Position numbers and translations under genes: made by a program. A stretch of DNA of 31,567 bases from UBA5078 sp963977405 (lineage in GTDB: Bacteria; Pseudomonadota; Gammaproteobacteria; Pseudomonadales; Pseudohongiellaceae), in NCBI GenBank assembly GCA_963977405.1, contig CAXBOY010000029.1, positions 1-31,567 on the forward strand, written 5' to 3'. Shown one piece after another: positions 1-7,582 of this stretch. The first letter of the stretch is position 1, and every line of letters starts with the position of its first letter. The notes beneath the pieces were generated by a model. That model had not been told where the DNA came from. It searched no databases and was given only the letters and a program-made list of their open reading frames with translations.

Positions 1-519
1 CTATGCGCGATCGGCGCGAAGGCAACATCCTTCTTCAACAATTACGGCGGTAACGTTGTAGCCTCAATGCGCGGCATCGGCGAAGCCCCACAAGTTGAAG
101 ATGTTATTGGCGCTGTAAAGGTGATGCTCGACAAGTTCGCAAGCGGTGAGATCGATCGACTCTTCATTGTTGGTAATAGCTTCGTGAATACAATGACGCA
201 GACGCCGGTTGTAGCACAGTTGCTACCGCTGGAAGCGTCTACCGATAAGTCGATGAAGCATCACTGGGACTATATTTATGAGCCCGAACCACAGGAGCTA
301 CTCGACGCCTTATTGGCACGCTATATCGAGTCTCAGGTGTATCAGGCTGTAGTCGAAAATAATGCCTGTGAACAGGCAGCAAGAATGATGGCCATGAAGA
401 ACGCTACCGATAATGCTGGCGATATCATCGAGGACCTTGGCTTGATTTACAACAAGGCACGACAGGCATCAATTACGCAGGAGCTTTCCGAGATTGTGAG
501 CGGTGCAGCAGCCGTATAA
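1..519 (+). CDS. atpG: ATP synthase F1 gamma subunit, 3' part
   Basis: Central rotor stalk of the F1Fo ATP synthase. It turns inside the alpha3beta3 ring at the cytoplasmic face of the inner membrane and couples proton flow to ATP synthesis. The reading frame is open from base 1, so the 5' end lies outside the window. About 172 codons are present. The visible part covers the C-terminal half of the family, including the SQVYQ-VVEN-ASEQAARM-type helix and the almost invariant end NKARQASITQELSEIVSG, which closely resembles the E. coli protein. The stop is at 517-519. atpD starts 84 bases downstream on the same strand, as in the canonical atpIBEFHAGDC operon. The first in-frame ATG in the window (67) is internal, not the start. 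Identification is secure. Confidence 0.97.
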   Translation, partial: LCAIGAKATSFFNNYGGNVVASMRGIGEAPQVEDVIGAVKVMLDKFASGEIDRLFIVGNSFVNTMTQTPVVAQLLPLEASTDKSMKHHWDYIYEPEPQELLDALLARYIESQVYQAVVENNACEQAARMMAMKNATDNAGDIIEDLGLIYNKARQASITQELSEIVSGAAAV

Positions 520-603
520 GGCGCAACCACTCAAAGCGGAAAGCAATCATTTAGCAAAAGAATTCAGCAAGATTTTGGATTTAGACCTTAAGAGGAACCG
601 AAC

Positions 604-2001
604 ATGAGTAGCGGTCGTATCGTTCAAATTATTGGTGCGGTTATTGACGTACAGTTTCCGAGGGAATCAGTCCCCAAGGTATATGACGCTCTGCAAGTAG
701 AGGGCAAAGCAACGACACTTGAAGTTCAGCAACAGCTGGGCGACGGCGTCGTTCGCACCATCGCGATGGGCAGCACCGAAGGTCTGTCCCGCGGTTTGAA
801 TGTCGTCGACTCCGGCGCGCCTATCTCTGTACCTGTCGGTCTAGAGACTTTGGGTCGCATCATGGACGTACTCGGCAGCCCAATCGACGAGCGCGGTGCT
901 ATTGGTGAGAAAGAGCGCATGCCTATTCACCGTAAAGCACCAGCTTACGATGAGCTTGCAGCGTCTAATGAATTGCTCGAAACCGGTATCAAAGTAATCG
1001 ACTTAATCTGTCCTTTCGCCAAAGGCGGTAAGGTTGGTCTGTTCGGCGGCGCCGGTGTTGGTAAGACAGTTAACATGATGGAGCTGATCAACAACATCGC
1101 CAAGGCACACAGTGGTTTGTCAGTGTTCGCAGGTGTTGGTGAGCGTACTCGTGAGGGTAACGACTTCTACCACGAGATGGCCGAATCGAAGGTTATCGAT
1201 CTCGACAATCTCGAGAACTCTAAAGTAGCAATGGTATACGGCCAGATGAACGAGCCGCCCGGTAACCGTCTGCGTGTTGCACTGACTGGTTTGACAATGG
1301 CCGAGAAATTCCGTGACGAAGGTCGTGACGTACTTTTCTTCGTAGATAACATCTATCGTTATACACTCGCCGGTACTGAAGTATCCGCACTGCTAGGCCG
1401 TATGCCTTCTGCGGTGGGTTACCAGCCTACGCTGGCAGAGGAAATGGGTGTTCTACAAGAGCGTATTACTTCTACTAAAACCGGCTCCATTACTTCAATC
1501 CAAGCGGTATACGTACCTGCGGACGACTTGACTGACCCGTCGCCAGCCACCACCTTCGCTCACCTTGACGCAACAGTGGTACTTTCTCGTGCGATTGCCG
1601 AGCTTGGTATTTACCCAGCTATTGACCCACTTGACTCGTCATCACGTCAGTTGGATCCGCTGGTTATTGGCCAGGAGCACTACGACGTAGCACGTGGCGT
1701 ACAGTCTGTTCTACAGCGTTACAAAGAGCTCAAAGACATCATTGCGATTCTGGGTATGGATGAATTGTCCGAAGAGGACAAGCAAATCGTATCCCGTGCT
1801 CGTAAGATTCAGCGCTTCCTTTCCCAGCCATTCTTCGTGGCAGAAGTGTTCACCAACACTCCGGGTAAGTATGTGCCATTGAAAGACACGATTGCAGGCT
1901 TCAAAGGTATTCTGGCCGGTGACTATGACCAGATTCCTGAGCAGGCCTTCAACATGGTTGGCAGCATCGAAGAAGCTGTCGCCAAAGCGAAGAAGCTGTA
2001 A
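604..2001 (+). CDS. atpD: ATP synthase F1 beta subunit
   Basis: Catalytic subunit of F1, which binds and interconverts ADP+Pi and ATP. The protein has 465 residues, a few more than the 460 of E. coli; a short extra stretch lies near residues 196-205 (VIDLDNLENSK region). The Walker A P-loop GGAGVGKT is at 148-155, the catalytic Glu of GERTREG is at about 180, and the Walker B region reads LFFVDNIYRYT. The DELSEEDK (DELSEED) loop that contacts gamma is intact. The ATG at 604 is preceded by AGAGGAACC at a suitable distance, and the N-terminus MSSGRIVQIIGAVIDVQF is typical. It sits between atpG and atpC (30-base gap) in the atp operon. Nothing suggests decay. Confidence 0.98.
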   Translation: MSSGRIVQIIGAVIDVQFPRESVPKVYDALQVEGKATTLEVQQQLGDGVVRTIAMGSTEGLSRGLNVVDSGAPISVPVGLETLGRIMDVLGSPIDERGAIGEKERMPIHRKAPAYDELAASNELLETGIKVIDLICPFAKGGKVGLFGGAGVGKTVNMMELINNIAKAHSGLSVFAGVGERTREGNDFYHEMAESKVIDLDNLENSKVAMVYGQMNEPPGNRLRVALTGLTMAEKFRDEGRDVLFFVDNIYRYTLAGTEVSALLGRMPSAVGYQPTLAEEMGVLQERITSTKTGSITSIQAVYVPADDLTDPSPATTFAHLDATVVLSRAIAELGIYPAIDPLDSSSRQLDPLVIGQEHYDVARGVQSVLQRYKELKDIIAILGMDELSEEDKQIVSRARKIQRFLSQPFFVAEVFTNTPGKYVPLKDTIAGFKGILAGDYDQIPEQAFNMVGSIEEAVAKAKKL

Positions 2002-2031
2002 TCGTACTAAGCACTTAAAGAGAAAGACGAA

Positions 2032-2445
2032 ATGGCTATGACTATGCACTGCGACATCGTAAGCGCCGAGGAGAAAATCTTCGGCGGACTAGTCGAGATA
2101 CTGGTCGCTACAGGTACCCTAGGTGATTTGGGCATTGCTCCAGGTCACGCACCACTACTCACTGCCCTCATTCCTGGGCCGGTACGAGTCGTGCTGCAAG
2201 ACGGGTCCGAGCAGATCTACTACGTCTCTGGCGGCTTTTTGGAAGTGCAGAGCGGTGTTGTGACGGTTCTTGCCGATACTGCATTGCGTGCCGACGACGT
2301 TAATGAGGCCGCGGCCTTAAAAGCGATCGAAGATGCGAACGAAGCCATCAGTAATAAGAGTAGTGAGTTTGAATACTCTCGCGCTGCTACACAGTTGGCC
2401 GAGGCGGCAGCACAATTGCGTGCGCTACGACAACTGCGCAAGTAG
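2032..2445 (+). CDS. atpC: ATP synthase F1 epsilon subunit
   Basis: Small stalk subunit of F1 that binds gamma and the c-ring and can inhibit ATP hydrolysis. The protein has 137 residues, normal for the family. The N-terminal beta-sandwich contains MHCDIVSAEEKIF, LGIAPGHAPLLTAL and YYVSGGFLEVQ, followed by the C-terminal two-helix region ending in AAAQLRALRQL. The start at 2032 (MAMTMHCD) matches the E. coli N-terminus MAMTYHLD and is preceded by AAAGAGAAAG. It is the last gene of the atp operon and is followed 23 bases later by a strong hairpin terminator. Confidence 0.97.
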   Translation: MAMTMHCDIVSAEEKIFGGLVEILVATGTLGDLGIAPGHAPLLTALIPGPVRVVLQDGSEQIYYVSGGFLEVQSGVVTVLADTALRADDVNEAAALKAIEDANEAISNKSSEFEYSRAATQLAEAAAQLRALRQLRK

Positions 2446-2468
2446 CACTACAGCAGTAAGCTAGAAGT

Positions 2469-2498
2469 AAAAAAGGGTAGCGAGAGCTGCCCTTTTTT
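2469..2498 (+). terminator. Rho-independent terminator of the atp operon
   Basis: Six A residues, then the GC-rich stem GGGTAGC / GCTGCCC (one T-G wobble) around a GAGA tetraloop, then six T residues. The A and T tracts can pair and extend the stem. It lies directly after atpC and separates the atp operon from glmU. Because of the symmetric A/T tracts it could work in both directions. Confidence 0.93.
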
Positions 2499-2581
2499 GT
2501 TTGTTTAGATTCTTGATGCCACAAACCCCCCGAATTCTCGGTTAAACTACGCCACTGACATCAATAAGAAGCGTTTTAAAG

Positions 2582-3961
2582 ATGAGCTCACAATCAGCAA
2601 AACTACTCGAAGTTATTATTCTTGCCGCTGGGAAAGGGACTCGCATGTACTCGAGTACGCCCAAGGTCTTGCATCGCATAGGGGGATATCCGCTATTGGG
2701 TCATGTGATTAACAGCGCTACACAACTTGCTGCACATAAGATTCATGTGGTAATTGGCTTTGAGGGAGAGGCTGTACAGGCTCATTTCGCTGATGCAGAC
2801 ATTAGTTGGGCCACACAAACTGAACAACTAGGCACTGGTCACGCCGTAGCGCAGGCCTTGCCAAATATTCCCGACGACAGAACAGTACTGGTGCTCTATG
2901 GTGATGTACCACTAATCCAGCCAGAAACACTGAGGGCTTTGACCGAGGCCTGTCATGCAGATTCTATCTCCGTTCTCACTGTGCAAAGCACAGATCCAAC
3001 CGGTCTGGGAAGAATATTAAGAGATGAGCAGAATCGTGTACTAGCAATAGTAGAAGAGAAAGACGCTAACCCACAGCAAAAACTTATTCAAGAAACAAAT
3101 AGTGGCATCCTCGCGGCACCAGCCGGTCGCTTGCGAGGGTGGCTCGCCGCACTGTCCCCAAAGAACGCGCAGGGGGAGTATTACCTCACCGATATAATCG
3201 CTTCGGCTGTCGCAGATAACTGCGAAGTCGCAAGCTTGATTCTCGAAGACGAGCTCGAAGTACTTGGGGTTAATAATAAGTTTCAGCTCGCGCAACTAGA
3301 GCGACACTATCAAGGCCGAATCGCAGAACAGCTTTTGTTTGCTGGGGTTGGTTTAGCGGACCCAGCACGCATCGATGTGCGCGGTACTCTACAATGTGGA
3401 CGCGATGTAGAGATTGACATCAATGCGATATTCGAGGGGCAGGTGACACTTGGCAATGGTGTCCATATCGGCCCCAATGTCGTGATCAAGAATAGTGATA
3501 TTGGCGATGGTACGCATATACTCGCCAATTGCCATATTGAAGAATCGAGTATCGCCGCTAATTGTGCGATAGGGCCCTTTGCTAGGCTTCGAACTGGTAC
3601 AAACTTGGCGGATGGCGCCAAGATTGGAAACTTCGTTGAGACCAAGAAAGCGATCGTTGGAAAAGGCTCCAAGATTAACCATTTAAGTTATGTTGGCGAT
3701 GCCATTGTCGGCGAGAAGGCAAATATAGGTGCGGGCACTATTACCTGTAACTATGACGGGGTGAATAAACACCAAACCATTATCAAAGACGCTGTGTTTG
3801 TAGGTTCCAACTCTGTTTTAGTAGCGCCATTAGTGATTGGTAAGAACGCGTTCATTGCGGCAGGCTCTACTATCACCCGCGATATAGATGACGACGAGCT
3901 AGGTGTTGCCCGTGGTCGGCAACGCAATATAGATGGCTGGAAGCGCCCAAATAAAAAATGA
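2582..3961 (+). CDS. glmU: Bifunctional GlcN-1-P acetyltransferase / GlcNAc-1-P uridyltransferase
   Basis: Cytoplasmic enzyme making UDP-GlcNAc, the precursor of peptidoglycan and lipopolysaccharide. It acetylates glucosamine-1-phosphate and then attaches UMP. The protein has 459 residues, the usual length. The N-terminal nucleotidyltransferase domain shows LAAGKGTRM at 14-22, QTEQLGTGHA at 79-88 and YGDVPLI at 106-112. The C-terminal left-handed beta-helix has hexapeptide repeats from about residue 260, with GNFVETKKA and NIGAGTITCNYDG, the acetyl-CoA/active-site region. The ATG at 2582 has only a weak upstream AAGAAG, but no better start fits the N-terminus. It sits 83 bases after the atp terminator and 48 bases before glmS. 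Confidence 0.97.
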   Translation: MSSQSAKLLEVIILAAGKGTRMYSSTPKVLHRIGGYPLLGHVINSATQLAAHKIHVVIGFEGEAVQAHFADADISWATQTEQLGTGHAVAQALPNIPDDRTVLVLYGDVPLIQPETLRALTEACHADSISVLTVQSTDPTGLGRILRDEQNRVLAIVEEKDANPQQKLIQETNSGILAAPAGRLRGWLAALSPKNAQGEYYLTDIIASAVADNCEVASLILEDELEVLGVNNKFQLAQLERHYQGRIAEQLLFAGVGLADPARIDVRGTLQCGRDVEIDINAIFEGQVTLGNGVHIGPNVVIKNSDIGDGTHILANCHIEESSIAANCAIGPFARLRTGTNLADGAKIGNFVETKKAIVGKGSKINHLSYVGDAIVGEKANIGAGTITCNYDGVNKHQTIIKDAVFVGSNSVLVAPLVIGKNAFIAAGSTITRDIDDDELGVARGRQRNIDGWKRPNKK

Positions 3962-4009
3962 ATTGAATAGCGTGCGGGCTAAGAGCCATGTCGCCGGAAG
4001 GAGTTTTCT

Positions 4010-5845
4010 ATGTGTGGAATAGTAGGTGCGGTAGCGCAAAGGGATGTGTCAGGAATTCTCCTAGAGGGTTTGAAACGTCTAGAGTATAGAGGCTATGACT
4101 CAGCAGGCATGGCGATGATTGACGCACAGAATGCTCAAATCGATTGCATCAGGGCATTGGGTAAGGTCGAGAAGCTCGAAGAGGCCATGGGCAAACGTGA
4201 GTTTGTAGGACAGATAGGGATTGCGCATACGCGTTGGGCAACCCATGGCGAGCCAAGCGAGAAGAACGCTCACCCCCATATTTCAAGGGAAGACATTGCG
4301 CTCGTTCACAACGGTATTATCGAGAACTACGCTAGTTTCCGAGATGAGCTAACGGCTGCAGGTTATCAGTTCGAATCAGAGACAGACACCGAGGTAATCG
4401 TTCACCTTTTGCACAAGACCATTAAAGAGAAGGGCATTAGTCTACTCGATGCTGTGAAAGAAACTGTGCGTAGACTGCACGGTGCCTATGGTCTCTGTGT
4501 AATAAACCGCAACGAACCCGATAAGATTATTGTGGCACGTAGCGGTAGCCCATTGGTTATTGGTGTCGGTATCGGCGAAAACTTCGTGGCCTCTGATGCT
4601 TTGGCTCTTGGCCAAGTGACAGATCGCTTCATGTATCTCGAAGAAGGGGATATAGCAGAACTTACTCTAAAAACGGTAAGGATCTGGAATGGAGATAAGA
4701 AAGTAAGTCGCCCAATAACGCATATCACGAGCGAAGCAGGTGATGTAGAGAAGGGTGAATATGGCCACTTCATGCTCAAGGAAATCTACGAGCAAGCAAA
4801 GGTAATCAAAGATACCCTTAGTGGAAGAATAAGCGACACCCATGTATTGGAAGAAGCGTTCGGTGTAAAAGCCAAGGCTATTTTCGACAAAGTAACAAGT
4901 GTGCAGATCGTTGCATGCGGTACCAGTTTTCACGCTGCGATGATCACTAAATATTGGTTAGAGAATATCGCGAAGATGACCTGCTCCGTCGATATCGCCA
5001 GCGACTATCGCTACCGCAATATTATTGTGCAACCAGGCACCTTATTCGTAAGCATCTCGCAATCCGGTGAAACCGCAGACACAATGGCAGCATTGCGCTA
5101 TGCGAAAGAGCTTAATTATGTTGGCACTCTCGCGATCTGTAATGTCGCGACCAGCTCTCTCGTGCGCGAATCAGACTTCTGCCTGCTCACTACCGCGGGT
5201 CGGGAGATTGGCGTTGCATCGACGAAGGCCTTTACCACGCAACTATGTGTTCTATTACTTCTAACATTAGTGTTAGCGCGACGCAACGGCATGACTGACG
5301 AGGTAGAGAGGCAGTATGTCAGTGACCTCAATAAACTTCCTGCCCTAGTCAACATGACATTAGAGTTGGACAACGAGATTCGCAACATCTCTAAGAATCT
5401 TATGGACAAGAATCACGCTTTGTTCCTAGGTCGCGGCATTCAATACCCAGTTGCGAAGGAAGGGGCCTTGAAGCTTAAGGAGATTTCGTATATTCACGCT
5501 GAAGCCTATCCGGCCGGCGAATTGAAACATGGTCCCTTAGCGTTAGTGGATGACAAGATGCCCGTTATCGCGGTAGCACCAAACGATGAGCTGTTAGGTA
5601 AACTGAAGGGCAATCTTGCAGAGGTGAGTGCCCGTGGTGGTAAGCTATTCGTGTTCGCCGACAAGAGCGCCGGTTTTGAAAATGATAGTGGCTGTAAGGT
5701 CGTCAATATACCCACGGTGCCGGATATTCTCGCCCCGATTATCTATACGATTCCACTACAGCTGTTGGCTTACCACGTTGCGATTTTCAAGGGCACGGAT
5801 GTCGATCATCCTCGCAATCTTGCTAAATCGGTGACGGTTGAATAA
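4010..5845 (+). CDS. glmS: Glutamine-fructose-6-phosphate aminotransferase (isomerizing)
   Basis: First committed enzyme of hexosamine synthesis. It uses glutamine amide nitrogen to convert fructose-6-phosphate to glucosamine-6-phosphate, upstream of GlmM and the neighbouring GlmU. The protein has 611 residues. Cys2 of MCGIVGAV is the N-terminal nucleophile of the glutaminase domain. Two SIS domains follow: the first has CGTSFHA and SISQSGETADT, the second GRGIQYPVAKEGALKLKEISY. The C-terminus DHPRNLAKSVTVE is the intact family ending. The ATG at 4010 follows GGAAGGAG, an excellent ribosome-binding site. It is probably co-transcribed with glmU. I saw no glmS-type ribozyme or riboswitch in the 48-base leader. 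Confidence 0.97.
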   Translation: MCGIVGAVAQRDVSGILLEGLKRLEYRGYDSAGMAMIDAQNAQIDCIRALGKVEKLEEAMGKREFVGQIGIAHTRWATHGEPSEKNAHPHISREDIALVHNGIIENYASFRDELTAAGYQFESETDTEVIVHLLHKTIKEKGISLLDAVKETVRRLHGAYGLCVINRNEPDKIIVARSGSPLVIGVGIGENFVASDALALGQVTDRFMYLEEGDIAELTLKTVRIWNGDKKVSRPITHITSEAGDVEKGEYGHFMLKEIYEQAKVIKDTLSGRISDTHVLEEAFGVKAKAIFDKVTSVQIVACGTSFHAAMITKYWLENIAKMTCSVDIASDYRYRNIIVQPGTLFVSISQSGETADTMAALRYAKELNYVGTLAICNVATSSLVRESDFCLLTTAGREIGVASTKAFTTQLCVLLLLTLVLARRNGMTDEVERQYVSDLNKLPALVNMTLELDNEIRNISKNLMDKNHALFLGRGIQYPVAKEGALKLKEISYIHAEAYPAGELKHGPLALVDDKMPVIAVAPNDELLGKLKGNLAEVSARGGKLFVFADKSAGFENDSGCKVVNIPTVPDILAPIIYTIPLQLLAYHVAIFKGTDVDHPRNLAKSVTVE

Positions 5846-5998
5846 TGCAATTGCTGTGGATATAAAACTTGCCGTAATTTTTAACTAGAAGGTATGCTGG
5901 AAAAAAATTACTAGAACAAAAGAGCATGAATTTCGATGTGAATGATCCATTAAATTAGGCTGAATTGTAAAACTAGCTTCACTAAGTTGTTTAACTGT

Positions 5999-7216
5999 CT
6001 ATTTCGGGGCCAGTCCGTATATAACAAAATTAATGATCTCTTCGATTACTTTAAAGGTGTCGCATTCCGAGAATTCATCGATCCATTTTGGAATTGTTAA
6101 ATATGCGCCAGCACCCATAAGAGAAGCATTTACAGGATCTACAAGACGGCGACTTTTGTCCTTTAAACCAATATCAGCGATTCTTTCACTTCTTTGCATT
6201 AAGGATTGCATACCGGATATCACTTTTTCTCGTTGCTCTTCTTGAGTAAAATCTAAGCTGTTCCAAGGAAGAAAGGGTTGGAGACTTCCCAATTGGGCTT
6301 GGGTGTTTAAGTGCAAGCCAACAACAGATTTTTCTAGTCCACTGCCGTTATAATTCTCAACAAAGCTCATAGTGTCATTATATAGTCCCAACCCTCTTTC
6401 TATACATTCAGAAATGAATTTTGGTTTGTCCTTGAAGTAATGATAAACACCACCGCGAGTTACTCCTAGAGCATCCGCAACGTCCTCTAAAGAGATATTC
6501 TCAACTCCTCTACGATTGATAAGCATGGAGCCCGTCATTAATAATTGCTCTTTTCGCATAGCACTTAAACTATCTTTATCAAAGCCAGCTATTTTCAATC
6601 GGGAGAAAATATTGACGTCGACAGCAACACTAAATTTCTCGTTGCGGTTCGTTGCAATACCAAACTTTGCGATGTCAATTACGCCATTTAGTCTTCTGTT
6701 GCTTTGAGAGTCTTCAGTCCATCGTGGGGATTGCCTTATAAAAGAAAGCATATTGGGGATGATGCGTGATAAAAGTTTAGTATCACAACGACTGATAGAC
6801 TTAGTCTCTATCCCCTCTGCAAGAATCGTTTCTAGTTCTTGGTAATGGTTGTGCAGGGCAATTTCTAGACGTTCTCTATTTTCTTGGCTCAGTAATCCAG
6901 TATCAGCAATAATGGCTTCATCATCAGCTTCATCAGAGAGCGAACTCTCTATGTAGTGCAGAATCTTCTCTAGTGGATTTAATTTAAAAGTAGAGTTCAA
7001 GCGTTTAGACGCCAATGCGACACTGCGCATGTAGCACTGAAATACTAACTCTTCGCGATTACGAACATAGTGATACAAGGTTGCTCGACTCATTCCTGTT
7101 TCTTTGGCTACAACAGCTAACGAAACTCGACCTATTCCCTGTGAGTTAAAAAGTCCTGTAGCTACTTTCTGAATCAGATCCTGCTTCTTGACACTCTTAA
7201 CTTCAAGTTGAGTCAT
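5999..7216 (-). CDS. Double TetR-type transcriptional regulator (two TetR units in one chain)
   Basis: A 405-residue protein, about twice the usual ~200 residues of a TetR/AcrR repressor. Two TetR-type helix-turn-helix regions are visible: one at about 11-58, with the recognition part VVAKETGMSRATLYHYVRN, and one at about 220-268, with VADALGVTRGGVYHYFKDK. Each is followed by a helical stretch of ligand-binding-domain size, so the chain reads as two complete TetR units joined head to tail. The second region is nearer the family consensus. The start at 7216 has only a weak upstream AAAG. It is transcribed away from the TonB-dependent receptor gene across a 366-base spacer, the usual arrangement for a local repressor. 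DNA is AT-richer than the glm genes. The ligand cannot be inferred. Confidence 0.9.
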   Translation of the reverse strand: MTQLEVKSVKKQDLIQKVATGLFNSQGIGRVSLAVVAKETGMSRATLYHYVRNREELVFQCYMRSVALASKRLNSTFKLNPLEKILHYIESSLSDEADDEAIIADTGLLSQENRERLEIALHNHYQELETILAEGIETKSISRCDTKLLSRIIPNMLSFIRQSPRWTEDSQSNRRLNGVIDIAKFGIATNRNEKFSVAVDVNIFSRLKIAGFDKDSLSAMRKEQLLMTGSMLINRRGVENISLEDVADALGVTRGGVYHYFKDKPKFISECIERGLGLYNDTMSFVENYNGSGLEKSVVGLHLNTQAQLGSLQPFLPWNSLDFTQEEQREKVISGMQSLMQRSERIADIGLKDKSRRLVDPVNASLMGAGAYLTIPKWIDEFSECDTFKVIEEIINFVIYGLAPK

Positions 7217-7490
7217 ATACTTTAAAGACCTATGTAAAACTATTCCGAGCGAGCTGGGGAAGGTACAAGATCAAACCCCTTTTTCCTTTGCAAAGTGTCT
7301 ATTTTAAGACTCATTAAAACTTTGCTAAATCCCGCTAATTTTCGCACATTTGCTATGGCACAACACAATAGTGCAAAAATGGCAGACATATCAAGTATTT
7401 AAGTGGTTTTTTCTGTTGGTTTTCAGTGAGCTGTCCCGGCAGAATGCTTGGAGTATATTTCAGAATTCTATAAAACTATACATTCAAGCA

Positions 7491-7519
7491 TTGACACATA
7501 CGCATATGTCGAATAAATT
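7491..7519 (+). promoter_or_regulatory. Predicted sigma70 promoter of the TonB receptor gene
   Basis: TTGACA at 7491-7496 is a perfect -35 consensus. After a 17-base spacer comes TAAATT at 7514-7519, which matches four of six bases of the -10 consensus. Transcription would begin near 7526, leaving a leader of about 57 bases before the ATG at 7583. Predicted by eye only. Confidence 0.6.
7493..7510. promoter_or_regulatory. Candidate operator palindrome overlapping the -35/spacer
   Basis: The 18 bases GACACATACGCATATGTC form an imperfect inverted repeat. Fourteen of 18 positions are symmetric, and all asymmetric positions are transitions. It begins inside the -35 hexamer and fills most of the promoter spacer, so a bound repressor would block RNA polymerase. 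The divergent double TetR protein is the obvious candidate binder; that link is inference. Confidence 0.45.
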
Positions 7520-7582
7520 CTCCTCTGCTTCACTTAGTGATTACGTGACGCTCACTACAATAAAAACTGAGGAGTTCCTTTC

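Larger units (their letters stand above)
7217..7582. other. Divergent intergenic region between double TetR and TonB receptor genes
   Basis: A 366-base AT-rich spacer, the longest non-coding stretch in the window. It contains a sigma70-like promoter toward the receptor gene with an overlapping imperfect palindrome (listed separately), and a perfect 10-bp palindrome CTTTGCAAAG at 7286-7295 on the regulator side. A short open frame across its right half overlaps the receptor start out of frame and is not credible as a gene. I did not find a convincing promoter for the regulator gene. Confidence 0.6.

Noticed and set aside
5874..5911. AT-only inverted repeat (GTAATTTTT / AAAAATTAC, 20-base loop) after glmS
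   Set aside because: The stem is A/T-only apart from its last pair and the loop is long, so it is not a convincing terminator.
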